Of a stretch of 64,000 nt of DNA, positions 1 to 9,762 are shown in pieces (position 1 is the first letter of the stretch; every line of letters starts with the position of its first letter). Source of the stretch: Escherichia coli (GTDB lineage: Bacteria; Pseudomonadota; Gammaproteobacteria; Enterobacterales; Enterobacteriaceae); the NCBI GenBank assembly GCA_021307345.1, contig CP089930.1, positions 1,240,001-1,304,000 of the forward strand. The letters are read 5' to 3'. The position numbers and the translations under genes are program-made. The notes beneath the pieces are model-generated. The model was given only the letters and a program-made list of their open reading frames with translations, did no database searches and had not been told where the DNA came from.

Positions 1-1112
1 ATCGCGGAGTAACCTGGGTTGGTTTTCTTCTTCAGGTCGTCCAGCATCTGATGACCGTGGTCCGGACGCATCGGGATCAGGTCTTCTTTGCCTTCCGCTT
101 TACGACGGTGTTCTTCTTCAACAATCGCTTTCACCACTTCGTACATATCAACGTCACCGTTCAGGTGCGCCGCTTCGTGGAAGGTTTTCGGGTTATCTTC
201 ACGCATGGTGGAGCGCAGATGGGTAAAGTAAATACGCGGACCGAACTGCTTGATCATATCAACCAGATCGTTGTCAGCACGCACGCCGTAAGAACCGGTG
301 CACATGGTGAAACCGTTCGCCATGCTGTTTACGGTATCAACCATCCACTGCATATCTTCAATGGTGGAAACAATGCGCGGCAGGCCGAGGATCGGGCGCG
401 GCGGATCGTCCGGGTGAACAGCCATACGCACGCCAACTTCTTCGGCAACCGGAATAATGGCTTTCAGGAAGACCGCAAAGTTTTCGCGCAGCTTCGCTTT
501 GTCGATATCTTTGTACAGCTCCAGGTGCTTACGGAACTGGTCGAGGGTGTAGCCTTCTTCCGCGCCCGGCAGACCAGCAATGATGTTACGGGTCAGACGC
601 GCTTTGTCTTCGTCGCTCATAGTGGCGAAGCGTTCAGCAGCCTGAGCAATTTCTTCTTCGGTGTAATCCGCTTCCGCGCCTGGACGCTTCAGGATATGCA
701 TTTCGAATGCAGCGAATTCGATCTGGTCGAAGCGCAGAGCTTTGGAGCCGTCTGGCAGCACGTATTCGAGGTCAGTACGGGTCCAGTCGAGCACAGGCAT
801 GAAGTTGTAGCACACAGTGCGAATACCGCACTGCGCAAGGTTGCGCAGGGTCTGCTGATAGTTAGCGATCCACTGCTCATAGTTGCCGGTATGGGTTTTG
901 ATATCTTCGTGAATTGGCACGCTTTCTACGACAGACCACACCAGGCCAGCATCTTCAACGATAGCCTTGCGTTTGAGGATCTCTTCTACGGACCATACTT
1001 CGCCGTTCGGGATATGGTGCAGCGCGGTAACCACGCCAGTTGCGCCCGCCTGACGGACATCAGCTAAAGAAACCGGATCGTTTGGGCCGTACCAGCGCCA
1101 GGTCTGTTCCAT
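1..1112 (-). CDS. uxuA: Mannonate dehydratase UxuA, 3' end beyond the window
   Basis: Dehydrates D-mannonate to 2-keto-3-deoxygluconate in cytosolic glucuronate catabolism. The minus-strand frame starts [14 protein letters not shown] at 1112 and stays open to position 1. About 370 of the usual 394 residues are present, so the last 24 or so and the stop lie outside. Manganese-dependent UxuA-type residues, such as the HPDDPPRP stretch, are visible. It is divergent from gntP, with two UxuR/ExuR-type operators between them, which fits the co-control of hexuronate genes known in E. coli. The gene is cut by the window edge, not broken. Confidence 0.97.
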
Positions 1113-1274
1113 GATTTTTCCTCTTTCACATAGTGGGTTCCACAGCGAAGAGACGCGGAACCCCGGAGTTGTTTAGGTATCCGGATGAACAACCAGACCA
1201 CAGCCGTGGCGTCGCACCGGATGAGATGGCGTATAAGTTCTACCTTTTGGTAAGACATGTCAACCCAGATTCTA

Positions 1275-1292
1275 AAATTGGTTAACCACATC
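1275..1292. promoter_or_regulatory. Putative UxuR/ExuR operator near uxuA
   Basis: An imperfect palindrome, AAATTGGTTAACCACATC, resembles the UxuR/ExuR consensus AAATTGGTATACCAATTT. It lies about 165 bp upstream of the uxuA start codon, where the uxuAB promoter is expected. Assigned by motif resemblance only. Confidence 0.6.
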
Positions 1293-1380
1293 ACAAGAAA
1301 TCTACTCTCCCGCCGATTGTTGCAAATTACAGCAAAGGGTAAACAACGGTTATTGATCAGGGTATGTGATATTCATCGCA

Positions 1381-1398
1381 AAAATGGTTGACCAATTT
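1381..1398. promoter_or_regulatory. Putative UxuR/ExuR operator near gntP
   Basis: AAAATGGTTGACCAATTT matches the UxuR/ExuR consensus at most positions and is close to a perfect inverted repeat. It lies 54 bp upstream of the gntP start. GntP imports fructuronate, the UxuR inducer, and UxuR control of gntP is known in E. coli, so the site fits its context. Confidence 0.65.
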
Positions 1399-1451
1399 AC
1401 ATAACATGTCGCCCAAAATAACAATGGCTCAACCAGGTAAGGTAAAACGTT

Positions 1452-2795
1452 ATGCATGTGCTTAACATTCTTTGGGTCGTCTTCGGTATCGGCCTGATGC
1501 TGGTACTGAATTTGAGGTTCAAGATCAACTCGATGGTAGCTTTGTTGGTGGCGGCGCTGTCCGTCGGGATGCTGGCGGGCATGGATTTGATGTCGCTGCT
1601 GCACACCATGAAAGCGGGCTTCGGCAACACGCTGGGGGAACTGGCTATCATCGTGGTATTCGGTGCGGTCATCGGTAAATTGATGGTCGACTCCGGCGCT
1701 GCTCACCAGATAGCGCATACGCTGCTGGCACGTCTCGGTCTGCGCTATGTACAGCTATCGGTGATTATCATCGGCTTGATTTTCGGTCTGGCGATGTTCT
1801 ATGAAGTAGCCTTTATCATGTTAGCGCCGCTGGTTATTGTTATTGCCGCCGAAGCTAAAATTCCGTTCCTGAAACTGGCGATCCCGGCAGTAGCAGCTGC
1901 CACTACCGCACATTCATTGTTCCCACCGCAGCCGGGTCCGGTGGCGCTGGTGAACGCTTATGGCGCGGATATGGGGATGGTTTATATCTATGGCGTACTG
2001 GTGACGATCCCAAGTGTAATCTGCGCAGGTCTGATCCTGCCGAAGTTCCTCGGCAATCTTGAGCGCCCAACGCCGTCATTCCTGAAAGCAGATCAACCGG
2101 TAGATATGAATAATCTGCCCTCTTTCGGCGTTTCGATTCTGGTGCCGCTGATCCCGGCGATCATTATGATCTCCACCACCATCGCCAATATCTGGCTGGT
2201 AAAAGACACGCCTGCGTGGGAAGTGGTTAACTTTATTGGTTCCTCGCCGATTGCGATGTTTATTGCGATGGTAGTTGCGTTCGTACTCTTTGGCACCGCG
2301 CGCGGGCACGATATGCAGTGGGTGATGAACGCCTTTGAAAGCGCAGTAAAAAGCATTGCGATGGTGATTCTGATCATCGGTGCTGGCGGCGTACTGAAGC
2401 AGACCATCATCGACACCGGTATTGGTGACACCATCGGCATGTTGATGTCGCATGGCAATATTTCGCCCTACATCATGGCGTGGCTGATCACCGTACTGAT
2501 TCGTCTGGCGACCGGTCAGGGTGTGGTTTCGGCGATGACTGCCGCCGGGATTATCAGTGCTGCAATCCTTGATCCGGCAACCGGTCAACTGGTTGGCGTG
2601 AATCCGGCGCTGCTGGTGCTGGCGACGGCTGCGGGTTCCAACACCCTCACCCACATTAACGATGCATCTTTCTGGTTGTTTAAGGGTTATTTTGACCTGT
2701 CGGTAAAAGACACGTTAAAAACCTGGGGTCTGCTGGAACTGGTCAACTCCGTGGTTGGGCTGATTATTGTGTTGATTATCAGCATGGTAGCGTAA
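1452..2795 (+). CDS. gntP: Fructuronate/gluconate transporter GntP
   Basis: Inner-membrane symporter of the GntP family for fructuronate and, with high affinity, gluconate. The 447 residues equal the K-12 length and are hydrophobic throughout, with about a dozen predicted membrane segments. Family stretches such as [18 protein letters not shown] (about residues 157-174) and [14 protein letters not shown] (about 397-410) are present. It is divergent from uxuA, and fimH lies tail to tail downstream. Intact. Confidence 0.97.
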   Translation: MHVLNILWVVFGIGLMLVLNLRFKINSMVALLVAALSVGMLAGMDLMSLLHTMKAGFGNTLGELAIIVVFGAVIGKLMVDSGAAHQIAHTLLARLGLRYVQLSVIIIGLIFGLAMFYEVAFIMLAPLVIVIAAEAKIPFLKLAIPAVAAATTAHSLFPPQPGPVALVNAYGADMGMVYIYGVLVTIPSVICAGLILPKFLGNLERPTPSFLKADQPVDMNNLPSFGVSILVPLIPAIIMISTTIANIWLVKDTPAWEVVNFIGSSPIAMFIAMVVAFVLFGTARGHDMQWVMNAFESAVKSIAMVILIIGAGGVLKQTIIDTGIGDTIGMLMSHGNISPYIMAWLITVLIRLATGQGVVSAMTAAGIISAAILDPATGQLVGVNPALLVLATAAGSNTLTHINDASFWLFKGYFDLSVKDTLKTWGLLELVNSVVGLIIVLIISMVA

Positions 2796-2804
2796 AAGAA
2801 CACC

Positions 2805-2827
2805 AGAGCCTGCCAATGGCAGGCTCT
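2805..2827. terminator. Hairpin after gntP, terminator-like
   Basis: A perfect 10-bp stem, AGAGCCTGCC with GGCAGGCTCT, has a 3-base loop and sits 10 bp after the gntP stop. No strong T-run follows, so it may protect the mRNA 3' end rather than act as a classical intrinsic terminator. Confidence 0.6.
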
Positions 2828-2863
2828 GACTGATGACAAAGTCTAAAAATGTGCCCAGACAGT

Positions 2864-2900
2864 CCCCTCGCCCCTCCGGGGAGAGGGTTAGGGTGAGGGG
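2864..2900. repeat. G/C-rich intergenic repeat of the CCCCTC...GAGGGG type
   Basis: An imperfect palindrome rich in CCCCT and AGGGG, belonging to a dispersed intergenic repeat class common in E. coli. A shorter relative lies at 59881-59909 between nanA and nanT. It adjoins a REP element. Confidence 0.6.
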
Positions 2901-2930
2901 AACAGACCAGCAAAGTGCGCTTTGTTTATG

Positions 2931-2968
2931 CCAGATGCGACGCTGACGCGTCTTATCTGGCCTACAAA
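2931..2968. repeat. REP element between gntP and fimH
   Basis: A palindromic unit beginning CCAGATGCGACGCTGACGCG and ending TCTTATCTGGCCTACAAA is the classical E. coli REP sequence. It sits between convergent gntP and fimH. The 22 bp at 2911-2932 just before it recur exactly at 24781-24802 before another REP. Confidence 0.85.
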
Positions 2969-3048
2969 GGGCTAACATGCAGGTTTTGCAGGTAGCCTGG
3001 CGCATCACGTAATATTACGTACCAGCATTAGCAAGCCCTGTGATTTCT

Positions 3049-3951
3049 TTATTGATAAACAAAAGTCACGCCAATAATCGATTGCACATTACCTGCAGTC
3101 ACCTGCCCTCCAGTACGTGCGTAATTTGCCGTTAATCCCAGACTTACCGCCGAAGTCCCTACTGCCCCTAATGACACAGTGCTATTCGCTGGAATAATCG
3201 TTCCGTTGCGCGTCAACTGTACGCCGACTCCCTGTGCTGGCGAAAACGACGCGGTATTGGTGAAAATCGAGTTGCCCGCATCTGCGGTTGTGCCTGAAAG
3301 GTAATACCCCAGGTTTTGGCTTTTCGCACAATAAACGGTAAGAGGAATCGGCACCGAACCGGGATAGTCCGGCAGTGTAACGGTGACATCACGAGCGGAA
3401 ACATCACAGCCGCCAGTGGGCACCACCACATCATTATTGGCGTAAATATTCCAGACGAACTGGAAATCATCGCTGTTATAGTTGTTGGTCTGTCGCAAAA
3501 TAAGCACGGCAATTAATGAGCCTGCCTTAATCGCAACGCCACCCGCACTGCTGACCGGCGTCAGATAAAGCGCCACCGGCCAGGGCTTATCCGTTCTCGA
3601 ATTATAAACAATGCGCGGCGTTTCGCTGGTGGTCGGGAAAGGATAGCTACTGCCATTATATTTTACGGTTCCGGAAAAATTAGATAACACACCGCCATAA
3701 GCTGAACCTCGTTGCAGTGTGACATAGTCTGTAATGGTTTCCGGGTAATCGTTATGGCAAAAGATCTGCGTCGAAAGATCCACGACCAGGTTTTGCCCCA
3801 CATTCACGGCGGGCGCAAGATTTACATAAACATTGGCGCTGCCACCGCCAATAGGGATAGCTGTACCATTGGCGGTTTTACAGGCGAATGACCAGGCATT
3901 TACCGACCAGCCCATCAGCAGTACAGCAAACAGGGTAATAACTCGTTTCAT
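3049..3951 (-). CDS. fimH: Type 1 fimbrial tip adhesin FimH
   Basis: Mannose-binding adhesin at the fimbrial tip. I chose the start MKRVITLF at 3951, giving the usual 300 residues with a 21-residue signal peptide, rather than the in-frame ATG three codons upstream. The mature protein begins FACKTANGT. The N-terminal lectin domain (about residues 1-158) keeps the mannose pocket residues F1, N46, D47, D54, Q133, N135 and D140. The C-terminal pilin domain ends in VTFVYQ. Mature positions 27, 70 and 78 are Ala, Asn and Asn, and K-12 as I recall it has Val27 and Ser78. Last gene of the leftward fimAICDFGH operon. Confidence 0.98.
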   Translation of the reverse strand: MKRVITLFAVLLMGWSVNAWSFACKTANGTAIPIGGGSANVYVNLAPAVNVGQNLVVDLSTQIFCHNDYPETITDYVTLQRGSAYGGVLSNFSGTVKYNGSSYPFPTTSETPRIVYNSRTDKPWPVALYLTPVSSAGGVAIKAGSLIAVLILRQTNNYNSDDFQFVWNIYANNDVVVPTGGCDVSARDVTVTLPDYPGSVPIPLTVYCAKSQNLGYYLSGTTADAGNSIFTNTASFSPAQGVGVQLTRNGTIIPANSTVSLGAVGTSAVSLGLTANYARTGGQVTAGNVQSIIGVTFVYQ

Positions 3952-3970
3952 TACAATCATCTCTTCGGGT

Positions 3971-4474
3971 TCAGCTGTAGGTATAGGTGATGCTAATCAC
4001 TGCCTGAATGGTTCCCTGAGTGGCTCCGCCATTTACCGTCAATGCTCTGACCTGTAACGGGAAGTGCGCTGATTGTGAGGAATCATCCACCTGAACTGTT
4101 TTGGTTGCGCCAGTATTCAATGTGTTGCCACTGTCATCCTGTAGCTCTAACTGGATGTTTTGCGCGGTTCCCTGGTTTTTATAATATCCGGTGCTGTCGG
4201 CTGCCCCGCTGAAGCTGGCGGTGACCCTGGACGTTCCCACCGGACAATTAGTCAACTCAAGCGCAACATCATGCCAGGCCGATGCCGCTCCGGCAGATAT
4301 AAGACTGAAAGAATAAAGATCGCCGAGATCTACCGTGGCATTGGTGGTGGAAACTGTGCACGGCTTGGCGACGACCTTACCGTTCACCGTGATGGTGACA
4401 TCGGCTGCCTGTATCGTCGCACTTGCGAGCGCCAACATTGCCGCCAATAAATACCCACGTTTGCGCCATTTCAT
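3971..4474 (-). CDS. fimG: Minor fimbrial subunit FimG
   Basis: Tip fibrillum adaptor that joins FimH to FimF by donor-strand exchange. The start MKWRKRGY at 4474 gives 167 residues, the K-12 length. An in-frame ATG two codons upstream is less likely. A signal peptide ends near TIQA, and the mature protein starts ADVTITVNG, the donor strand that completes FimH. A cysteine pair (CTVST, NCPVG) and the pilin C-terminus ITYTYS are present. It starts 12 bp after the fimF stop and lies 19 bp before the fimH start. Confidence 0.97.
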   Translation of the reverse strand: MKWRKRGYLLAAMLALASATIQAADVTITVNGKVVAKPCTVSTTNATVDLGDLYSFSLISAGAASAWHDVALELTNCPVGTSRVTASFSGAADSTGYYKNQGTAQNIQLELQDDSGNTLNTGATKTVQVDDSSQSAHFPLQVRALTVNGGATQGTIQAVISITYTYS

Positions 4475-4486
4475 GAGCATCTCCAG

Positions 4487-5017
4487 TTACTGATATTCAA
4501 GAGTAAAGGTTGCCGTGGCATTGATATGCCCCGCAGTGACAGGCACCTGTGTCGCCATTAGCCGGGCGTAAAAATTCAGCGTATTTGGTTTACCCGGCGT
4601 CAGGGTCGTCCACGAAATCGCGGACGATGGGGCATTAAGGGGTATCTGATTTTGTTGCTCATTCAGAAGCTGTATTCCCAGCCCTGCGGCCGCTGACACC
4701 GTATTATCAAGTGCAAGCAGGTTGGCATTGTGGCTATCTGAAACACCGGTAAACCCAACCTTTACGGCGGAAACGGCATTACCACAGGGTGACAGCACAA
4801 TACGAAATGGAACGGCTGGAGTCGTCGCCCCAATGTTGCTAAATTGCTTCGCCGCGTTTTCCATCAGATCAACGGTAAAATTGGTTGATTCAGCTGCCAC
4901 ACTACAGCCGTTATCCCTGACATAGCCGCGAATAGTAATCGTGCTATCTGCGGCTCTGGCGTGACTGACAACCAGCCACAAAAAAACGCAGAGAAGATAA
5001 AAAGGTTTGCTTTTCAT
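4487..5017 (-). CDS. fimF: Minor fimbrial subunit FimF
   Basis: Tip fibrillum adaptor between FimG and the FimA rod. The second ATG (MKSKPFYLL, 5017) gives 176 residues, as in K-12. The signal peptide ends near SHARA, and the mature N-terminal strand ADSTITIRG is the donor for FimG. The conserved disulphide (NGCSVA, SPCGNA) and the terminal ATFTLEYQ beta strand are visible. Lies 9 bp after fimD. Intact. Confidence 0.97.
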   Translation of the reverse strand: MKSKPFYLLCVFLWLVVSHARAADSTITIRGYVRDNGCSVAAESTNFTVDLMENAAKQFSNIGATTPAVPFRIVLSPCGNAVSAVKVGFTGVSDSHNANLLALDNTVSAAAGLGIQLLNEQQNQIPLNAPSSAISWTTLTPGKPNTLNFYARLMATQVPVTAGHINATATFTLEYQ

Positions 5018-5026
5018 CACGCCCCC

Positions 5027-7663
5027 TTAACGACATTCAGCTGATAGCTGAGTTAATAACTGCTGCTGACTCTCTGGTGGCAGTTGATAATTGGCGACAC
5101 AGTGAGCATTCTCCCCTTCTCCCCATTTCACCTGAACTTTTCCCGCTAAAGGCATTCCGCTGAGATAAACCTGGCCATTATCCGCAACAATGCCGCTACT
5201 CTGGCTGCTCTCTGATGTGACCATCGCCCCAAACGGCAGCGGCTTATTATTGTGGGTTAGCGTCATGAGCAGTTTTATTCCAACGCGCGCTTTAAACTCT
5301 GCTCGCACAATTGCCCCACGGGTGGGAACAACGTTAGCGACCGCGTTATCTAAATCGACGTTATCAGCCAGGGTATTGGTATCCAGCGCCACTCTATTTT
5401 CGCGATATTCAGTGGCATAAGGCAGCACGGCATAACCGCGCCAGTCGGTACGCACCCCCGTCTGGTTTTCGACTTTTGCATCTTTTGCGCCAGGCGCTTT
5501 AACAAGCACCACCGTATCGTTTAACGGCTGCCCCAGCGTTATGCCATTGGCATGAGCCAGTACCCCACCGCTGACTCCGTAATAGAACTGCTTAATATCA
5601 TCGTTATGGCTGTAACCGATGTTGGCATTGCCGTAGCCACCGCGATAATTCAGCGTGGCGTAGCCTGTACTTCCGCTATTACCATCGCCTCCCCCGGCAT
5701 AGCCGGTTTGCACGCTATAGCTGAGGTTGTTGTCTTCCAGCAACGTACCGTATACACCAGCCAGATTGGTCATCCGACCGTTGAGATCGTGCGACATGCT
5801 GTAGCTGGCACTGGCATGTCGCCACTGAGATTTACTGTCAGAACGCAGCCAGTGGCTGAAAGGAATGTTGACGTTAAGAGCTAACATCTGATCCCGTCCT
5901 TTTTGCCAGGCGTTTTTCGTCAGGCTATAGCTGAGCGTCCAGTTGATATCTTCGAACGCAGTATTTAATCCAGCCTGGAATTGCTCATCGACATTACTTG
6001 TTCCCCAATAAGTTTGATGGCTACCACTCAAATACAGTGTTGATGTGCGCCCGAGTTGCTGAGTAACAGTGAGCTGTAATTTCCCGCGTTTGTTATAAGC
6101 GAGGTTGTAATAGTCGGTGAATTTCGGCTTAACCTGAATAACACCATCCTGCGTTTCAATGTTGTAGCCATTCATTCGGCTGTATGTTGTATCAGCGAAA
6201 TTAAAATATCCGCTGGTCGAATAGCGGTAACCCACTAACTGAATATTCGTGCCTGACTCATTGAGCGATTTGTTATAGAGAAAACGCACCGATTGTCCGT
6301 CATGCTGACTTTCATCGGGAAGTGTGGCATTAGCCTGCGTCATATCCACCGACAGAGCGCCCAGTGCCCCCATGTTTTTCCCGATACCGAAATTAAAAGC
6401 ACGATAACGATCCGCCAGTTGCGTTCCACCATATATTGTCCAGCCAGCCGGAAGGCCGTGGAGTAATGTGCTCTGGAAAAAGCGGGGTTTTTCCTGCTGC
6501 GCATTTCCACTACGGTATTCTCCTGCCGTAATGGAATAACGTGTATGCCCTTCACGTTGCAAAAGCGGGACTGACGAATAGGGTACGGTAAAGATCTGCG
6601 TGCTACCGTCAGCCTCTTTAATCGTTACCTGCAAGTCACCACTATTACCTGCGGCATAGATATCGTTGATGGTAAAAGGCCCCGGTGGCACCGTACTATT
6701 ATAAATGTCATACCCATTTTGTTTAATAGTGACCTGTGCAGTACCACGCGCAATACCGTGGATCACCGGGGCAAATCCTCTTTGGCTATCGGGTAACATA
6801 TTGTCATCTGAGGCCAATTGTGCGCCGCGAAAGTTAATACCATCGAAAATATCGCCCTGGGTATAACCATCGCCCAGCGTCAGTCGGGAACGTAACGGAA
6901 TGATGTCTCGCTCAAGCCAGGTATTGATATGCTGCCATTTATTTTTGCTACCTGATAAATTTCCGCTACTGTTATAACTCCAGGTGGTATTGTCGCGTAA
7001 ACGCCATGCACCAATATTTAACCCACTCTGTAGGTTTAAATATGCATAATGGCTGTTACCCCCAACCCGATTCTGCACACTATTTCCACTGAAGTTATAA
7101 TTGAGCAATCCGGCATTAATACCGGGATCCCATAACTCAGGAGGAATATAACCACGCGCGCGATTACTCATAAATGCCTGAGGGATCGTCAGGTTGAGTC
7201 GCTGCTGACCAACATCTAAATGCGCAGTAGCGTCATGGATCATTGTGGTTAATGGCACGCAGGCATCATCCGCCAGCAGATTCATACCGGAGACAGAAGC
7301 TGTATTCAGCCCCATACTGGCGAGTTGAGCGCGAGTCAGGCAAGGGACAATCCCTTGTTCACTGTCACCCGTATTAAACGTGACGTCACGCGTCGCCATA
7401 TAACCATTATTCAAATAGATATCGACGCGATACGTCCCCGGCGGTAATTCTTGCCCATTTTCAAAACGCGATAAATCAGCCACAGCCTGGGGATCATCCG
7501 CTAAAAAACGCGGATTAAAATAGAGTTCGGCAGATGACAAAGGTGCCTGTGCGACAAAAGCACAGGCAACAGAGAGTCGGACAAAAAAACCAGCCAGACG
7601 AGGCTTACGAATATGTAAGCATTGTGTGTTTCGCTGGTAAAGTCTTAAATTCAGATATGACAT
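5027..7663 (-). CDS. fimD: Outer-membrane usher FimD
   Basis: Secretes and assembles type 1 fimbriae across the outer membrane. The 878 residues equal K-12. A long signal peptide (about residues 1-45) is followed by an N-terminal chaperone-binding domain (ELYFNPRFL...), the 24-strand beta-barrel interrupted by the plug, and two C-terminal domains. The terminal cysteines near CVANYQLPPE and LSAECR are the usual CTD2 pair. It lies 65 bp after fimC in the operon. No frameshift or stop, so the usher appears functional. Confidence 0.98.
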   Translation of the reverse strand: MSYLNLRLYQRNTQCLHIRKPRLAGFFVRLSVACAFVAQAPLSSAELYFNPRFLADDPQAVADLSRFENGQELPPGTYRVDIYLNNGYMATRDVTFNTGDSEQGIVPCLTRAQLASMGLNTASVSGMNLLADDACVPLTTMIHDATAHLDVGQQRLNLTIPQAFMSNRARGYIPPELWDPGINAGLLNYNFSGNSVQNRVGGNSHYAYLNLQSGLNIGAWRLRDNTTWSYNSSGNLSGSKNKWQHINTWLERDIIPLRSRLTLGDGYTQGDIFDGINFRGAQLASDDNMLPDSQRGFAPVIHGIARGTAQVTIKQNGYDIYNSTVPPGPFTINDIYAAGNSGDLQVTIKEADGSTQIFTVPYSSVPLLQREGHTRYSITAGEYRSGNAQQEKPRFFQSTLLHGLPAGWTIYGGTQLADRYRAFNFGIGKNMGALGALSVDMTQANATLPDESQHDGQSVRFLYNKSLNESGTNIQLVGYRYSTSGYFNFADTTYSRMNGYNIETQDGVIQVKPKFTDYYNLAYNKRGKLQLTVTQQLGRTSTLYLSGSHQTYWGTSNVDEQFQAGLNTAFEDINWTLSYSLTKNAWQKGRDQMLALNVNIPFSHWLRSDSKSQWRHASASYSMSHDLNGRMTNLAGVYGTLLEDNNLSYSVQTGYAGGGDGNSGSTGYATLNYRGGYGNANIGYSHNDDIKQFYYGVSGGVLAHANGITLGQPLNDTVVLVKAPGAKDAKVENQTGVRTDWRGYAVLPYATEYRENRVALDTNTLADNVDLDNAVANVVPTRGAIVRAEFKARVGIKLLMTLTHNNKPLPFGAMVTSESSQSSGIVADNGQVYLSGMPLAGKVQVKWGEGENAHCVANYQLPPESQQQLLTQLSAECR

Positions 7664-7728
7664 TATTCCTCCGGTTAAAATTACCCGGCTGTCAATTCTT
7701 TTTATTCAGGCGAAAAATTCCCCCTGCG

Positions 7729-8454
7729 TTACTCCATTACGCCCGTCATTTTTGGGGTAAGTGCGCCATAATCATTTATTGTTCGGTAAGTAATATTGCT
7801 TCCTGCATCAGGAGGCAATTTAACCGTGCTTTCGCCCATTGGAGGCACCAATGCATTTTCAAGAATCCGTGTTCCGGCATTTAACTCTGTTACCGTCAGG
7901 TAATAGGGTGTCGGGTTAATCAACGTCAGAGAATTTGCGCCGCGACGGAATCTTAATTTTTCTGCGGCCTGATCGGGTGGCAACGCTAATTTAGCCGGGC
8001 GATAGTACAGTTTAATGCGGCTGATAATTGCGAGCTGTAGCGTATTCTCGGTCAATTTTGATTTATCCATTGACGGAATCGCTTTGACATTCATCCAGAA
8101 CAAACTTTCCCGATCCTGCGGCAATTGGTTATTTGTGGCATCAAGAATACGCAAGGTATTCTCTTTTTTTCCCTTCATCGCAAACAGAGGTGGCGTCACG
8201 ATAAAACGACCATCCTTTACACCATCGGCATTTTCTACCCATGATTGAATTAAATAGGTGCTATTCTCATCATTATTTGTCACGGCAAGTTGCACTTGTT
8301 TTTGCCCTGCAGGATAAATTACGCGTGTCGCACCTAAGGCCACTCCCGCTTCAGCACGTCCGGCAACCATCATTGCCATGATCATCAGGATACCTGCCAG
8401 TAAGCAGAATGTTATTTCCTGCGATTTCCTTACATTGACGTTTTTATTACTCAC
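7729..8454 (-). CDS. fimC: Periplasmic fimbrial chaperone FimC
   Basis: Caps pilin subunits by donor-strand complementation and delivers them to FimD. I chose the GTG at 8454 (VSNKNVNVRKS, read as Met), which gives the known 241-residue precursor. The ATG 12 codons upstream would add residues not seen in the family. The signal peptide ends at GRAEA and the mature protein begins GVALGATRVIYPAG. The subunit-anchoring Arg (ATRVIYP) and Lys (SRIKLYYRP) of PapD-like chaperones are present. Confidence 0.97.
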   Translation of the reverse strand: MSNKNVNVRKSQEITFCLLAGILMIMAMMVAGRAEAGVALGATRVIYPAGQKQVQLAVTNNDENSTYLIQSWVENADGVKDGRFIVTPPLFAMKGKKENTLRILDATNNQLPQDRESLFWMNVKAIPSMDKSKLTENTLQLAIISRIKLYYRPAKLALPPDQAAEKLRFRRGANSLTLINPTPYYLTVTELNAGTRILENALVPPMGESTVKLPPDAGSNITYRTINDYGALTPKMTGVME

Positions 8455-8490
8455 TGTCCTGTTCCTGTTATCACATTGTCTGCTGAACAA

Positions 8491-9030
8491 TTACTGATAG
8501 GTTAAAGAGAACCAGGCCTGGGCATTGGCGATGCCGCCAGTAACCCGACGCCCGGTAGCACGATATTTGGCGATGAAATTTAGCGAAGTAGAGCCAGAGT
8601 AAAGCCGCTTCCAGTTCACAGGAGGACGATTAATCGGTACGAGGTTTCCTTCATCATCAAACAACGCTACACCAATATTGGTTGCTATCCCTGGCCCCTC
8701 TCCCACAGAAAGCACATCCGGATTTTTACCATCCGCGACACCGTGAAAAGCCACGCCCACACGTTCACTCACCACCGTGCTACATTCCCGTAAATGAATA
8801 ACAAAAGGCACCGGTGCGCTATCTTCCCCTACCGCATGAAACCGGTTACTGCTGATTTGCCCCATATTGACCGTCATTTGTTTATCACCGGCCTCAATCC
8901 GGCAAGTTTCCGCAATAATGACGCCCTGAAATTGCATATTTCCGCCGGGCAACGTGGTGTTCCATTTATTTCCGGCCAGAGCAAACATCGGCAGCAACAA
9001 CGCTACTAGAAATAATCTCGTCCTTTTCAT
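8491..9030 (-). CDS. fimI: Fimbrial protein FimI
   Basis: Pilin-like protein needed for normal type 1 fimbriation and thought to terminate or anchor the rod. The start [10 protein letters not shown] at 9030 gives 179 residues, as in K-12, with a signal peptide ending at MFALA. It shows the pilin disulphide pair ([14 protein letters not shown]) and the C-terminal AWFSLTYQ strand. Lies between fimA (65-bp gap) and fimC (36-bp gap). Alternative upstream ATGs exist in frame to 9060. Confidence 0.95.
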   Translation of the reverse strand: MKRTRLFLVALLLPMFALAGNKWNTTLPGGNMQFQGVIIAETCRIEAGDKQMTVNMGQISSNRFHAVGEDSAPVPFVIHLRECSTVVSERVGVAFHGVADGKNPDVLSVGEGPGIATNIGVALFDDEGNLVPINRPPVNWKRLYSGSTSLNFIAKYRATGRRVTGGIANAQAWFSLTYQ

Positions 9031-9095
9031 CATTATTCTTATCGCACAAGGAGTGGGCATCCTTGCCCATAATGACGTCCCTAAACCTGAGTAGG

Positions 9096-9644
9096 TTATT
9101 GATACTGAACCTTGAAGGTCGCATCCGCATTAGCAGCACCAGGGGTTGCAGCACCGGTTGCAAAATAACGTGCCTGGAATGGAATGATGTTGGTTCCGTT
9201 GTTCAGGGTTGTTTGTGCGCTAAATGTCGCACCGTCCAGCGCCAGCGCAGTACCCGTTCTGTCCAGGATCTGCACACCAACATTTGTTGCGCTGCCCGCA
9301 GCTGAACTCTGCAGAGCCAGTACGTTGGTATGATTTCCATCAATTGCTGTGCCAAGGAAGGCAATGGCTGCTTTGTCTGCAACAGTGGTATCGCAATCAT
9401 TCAGCTGAATGTTAAAACCGACAGCAGAACTGGTTGCACCTTCTTGTGCCAACGAAGCGGTACGCACTTGACCTAACTGAACAGTTTGATCAACAGAGCC
9501 TGCATCAACCGCACAAGCGGCGTTAACAACTTCCCCTTTAAAGTGAACTGTCCCACCATTTACCGTCGTAGCAGCGGCCAAAGCCGCTGTGGAACTGAGG
9601 GACAGAGCCGACAGAACAACGATTGCCAGAGTTTTAATTTTCAT
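9096..9644 (-). CDS. fimA: Major type 1 fimbrial subunit FimA
   Basis: Polymerises into the helical fimbrial rod. The 182 residues equal the usual precursor, with a 23-residue signal peptide ending STAALAAA. The mature part has the disulphide pair ([16 protein letters not shown]) and the C-terminal donor-groove strand ATFKVQYQ. FimA is variable among strains; compared with K-12 from memory this allele differs at many surface positions. First structural gene of the operon, starting 118 bp from fimS, whose promoter faces it here. Confidence 0.98.
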   Translation of the reverse strand: MKIKTLAIVVLSALSLSSTAALAAATTVNGGTVHFKGEVVNAACAVDAGSVDQTVQLGQVRTASLAQEGATSSAVGFNIQLNDCDTTVADKAAIAFLGTAIDGNHTNVLALQSSAAGSATNVGVQILDRTGTALALDGATFSAQTTLNNGTNIIPFQARYFATGAATPGAANADATFKVQYQ

Positions 9645-9762
9645 GCTGCTTTCCTTTTTAAATCTACGTATAAATCAATATGGGCAGTCGTTCTGTACAC
9701 TTTGTTTTGGAAACGAGTTTGACTGCCAACACTGCACAGTTTCCCCCCAAAAAATGAAACAT

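Noticed and set aside
51-1067. Long plus-strand open frame at the window start
   Set aside because: It is the antisense shadow of uxuA. The minus-strand frame gives a recognisable UxuA, and the plus-strand product is His/Phe/Arg-rich without family features.
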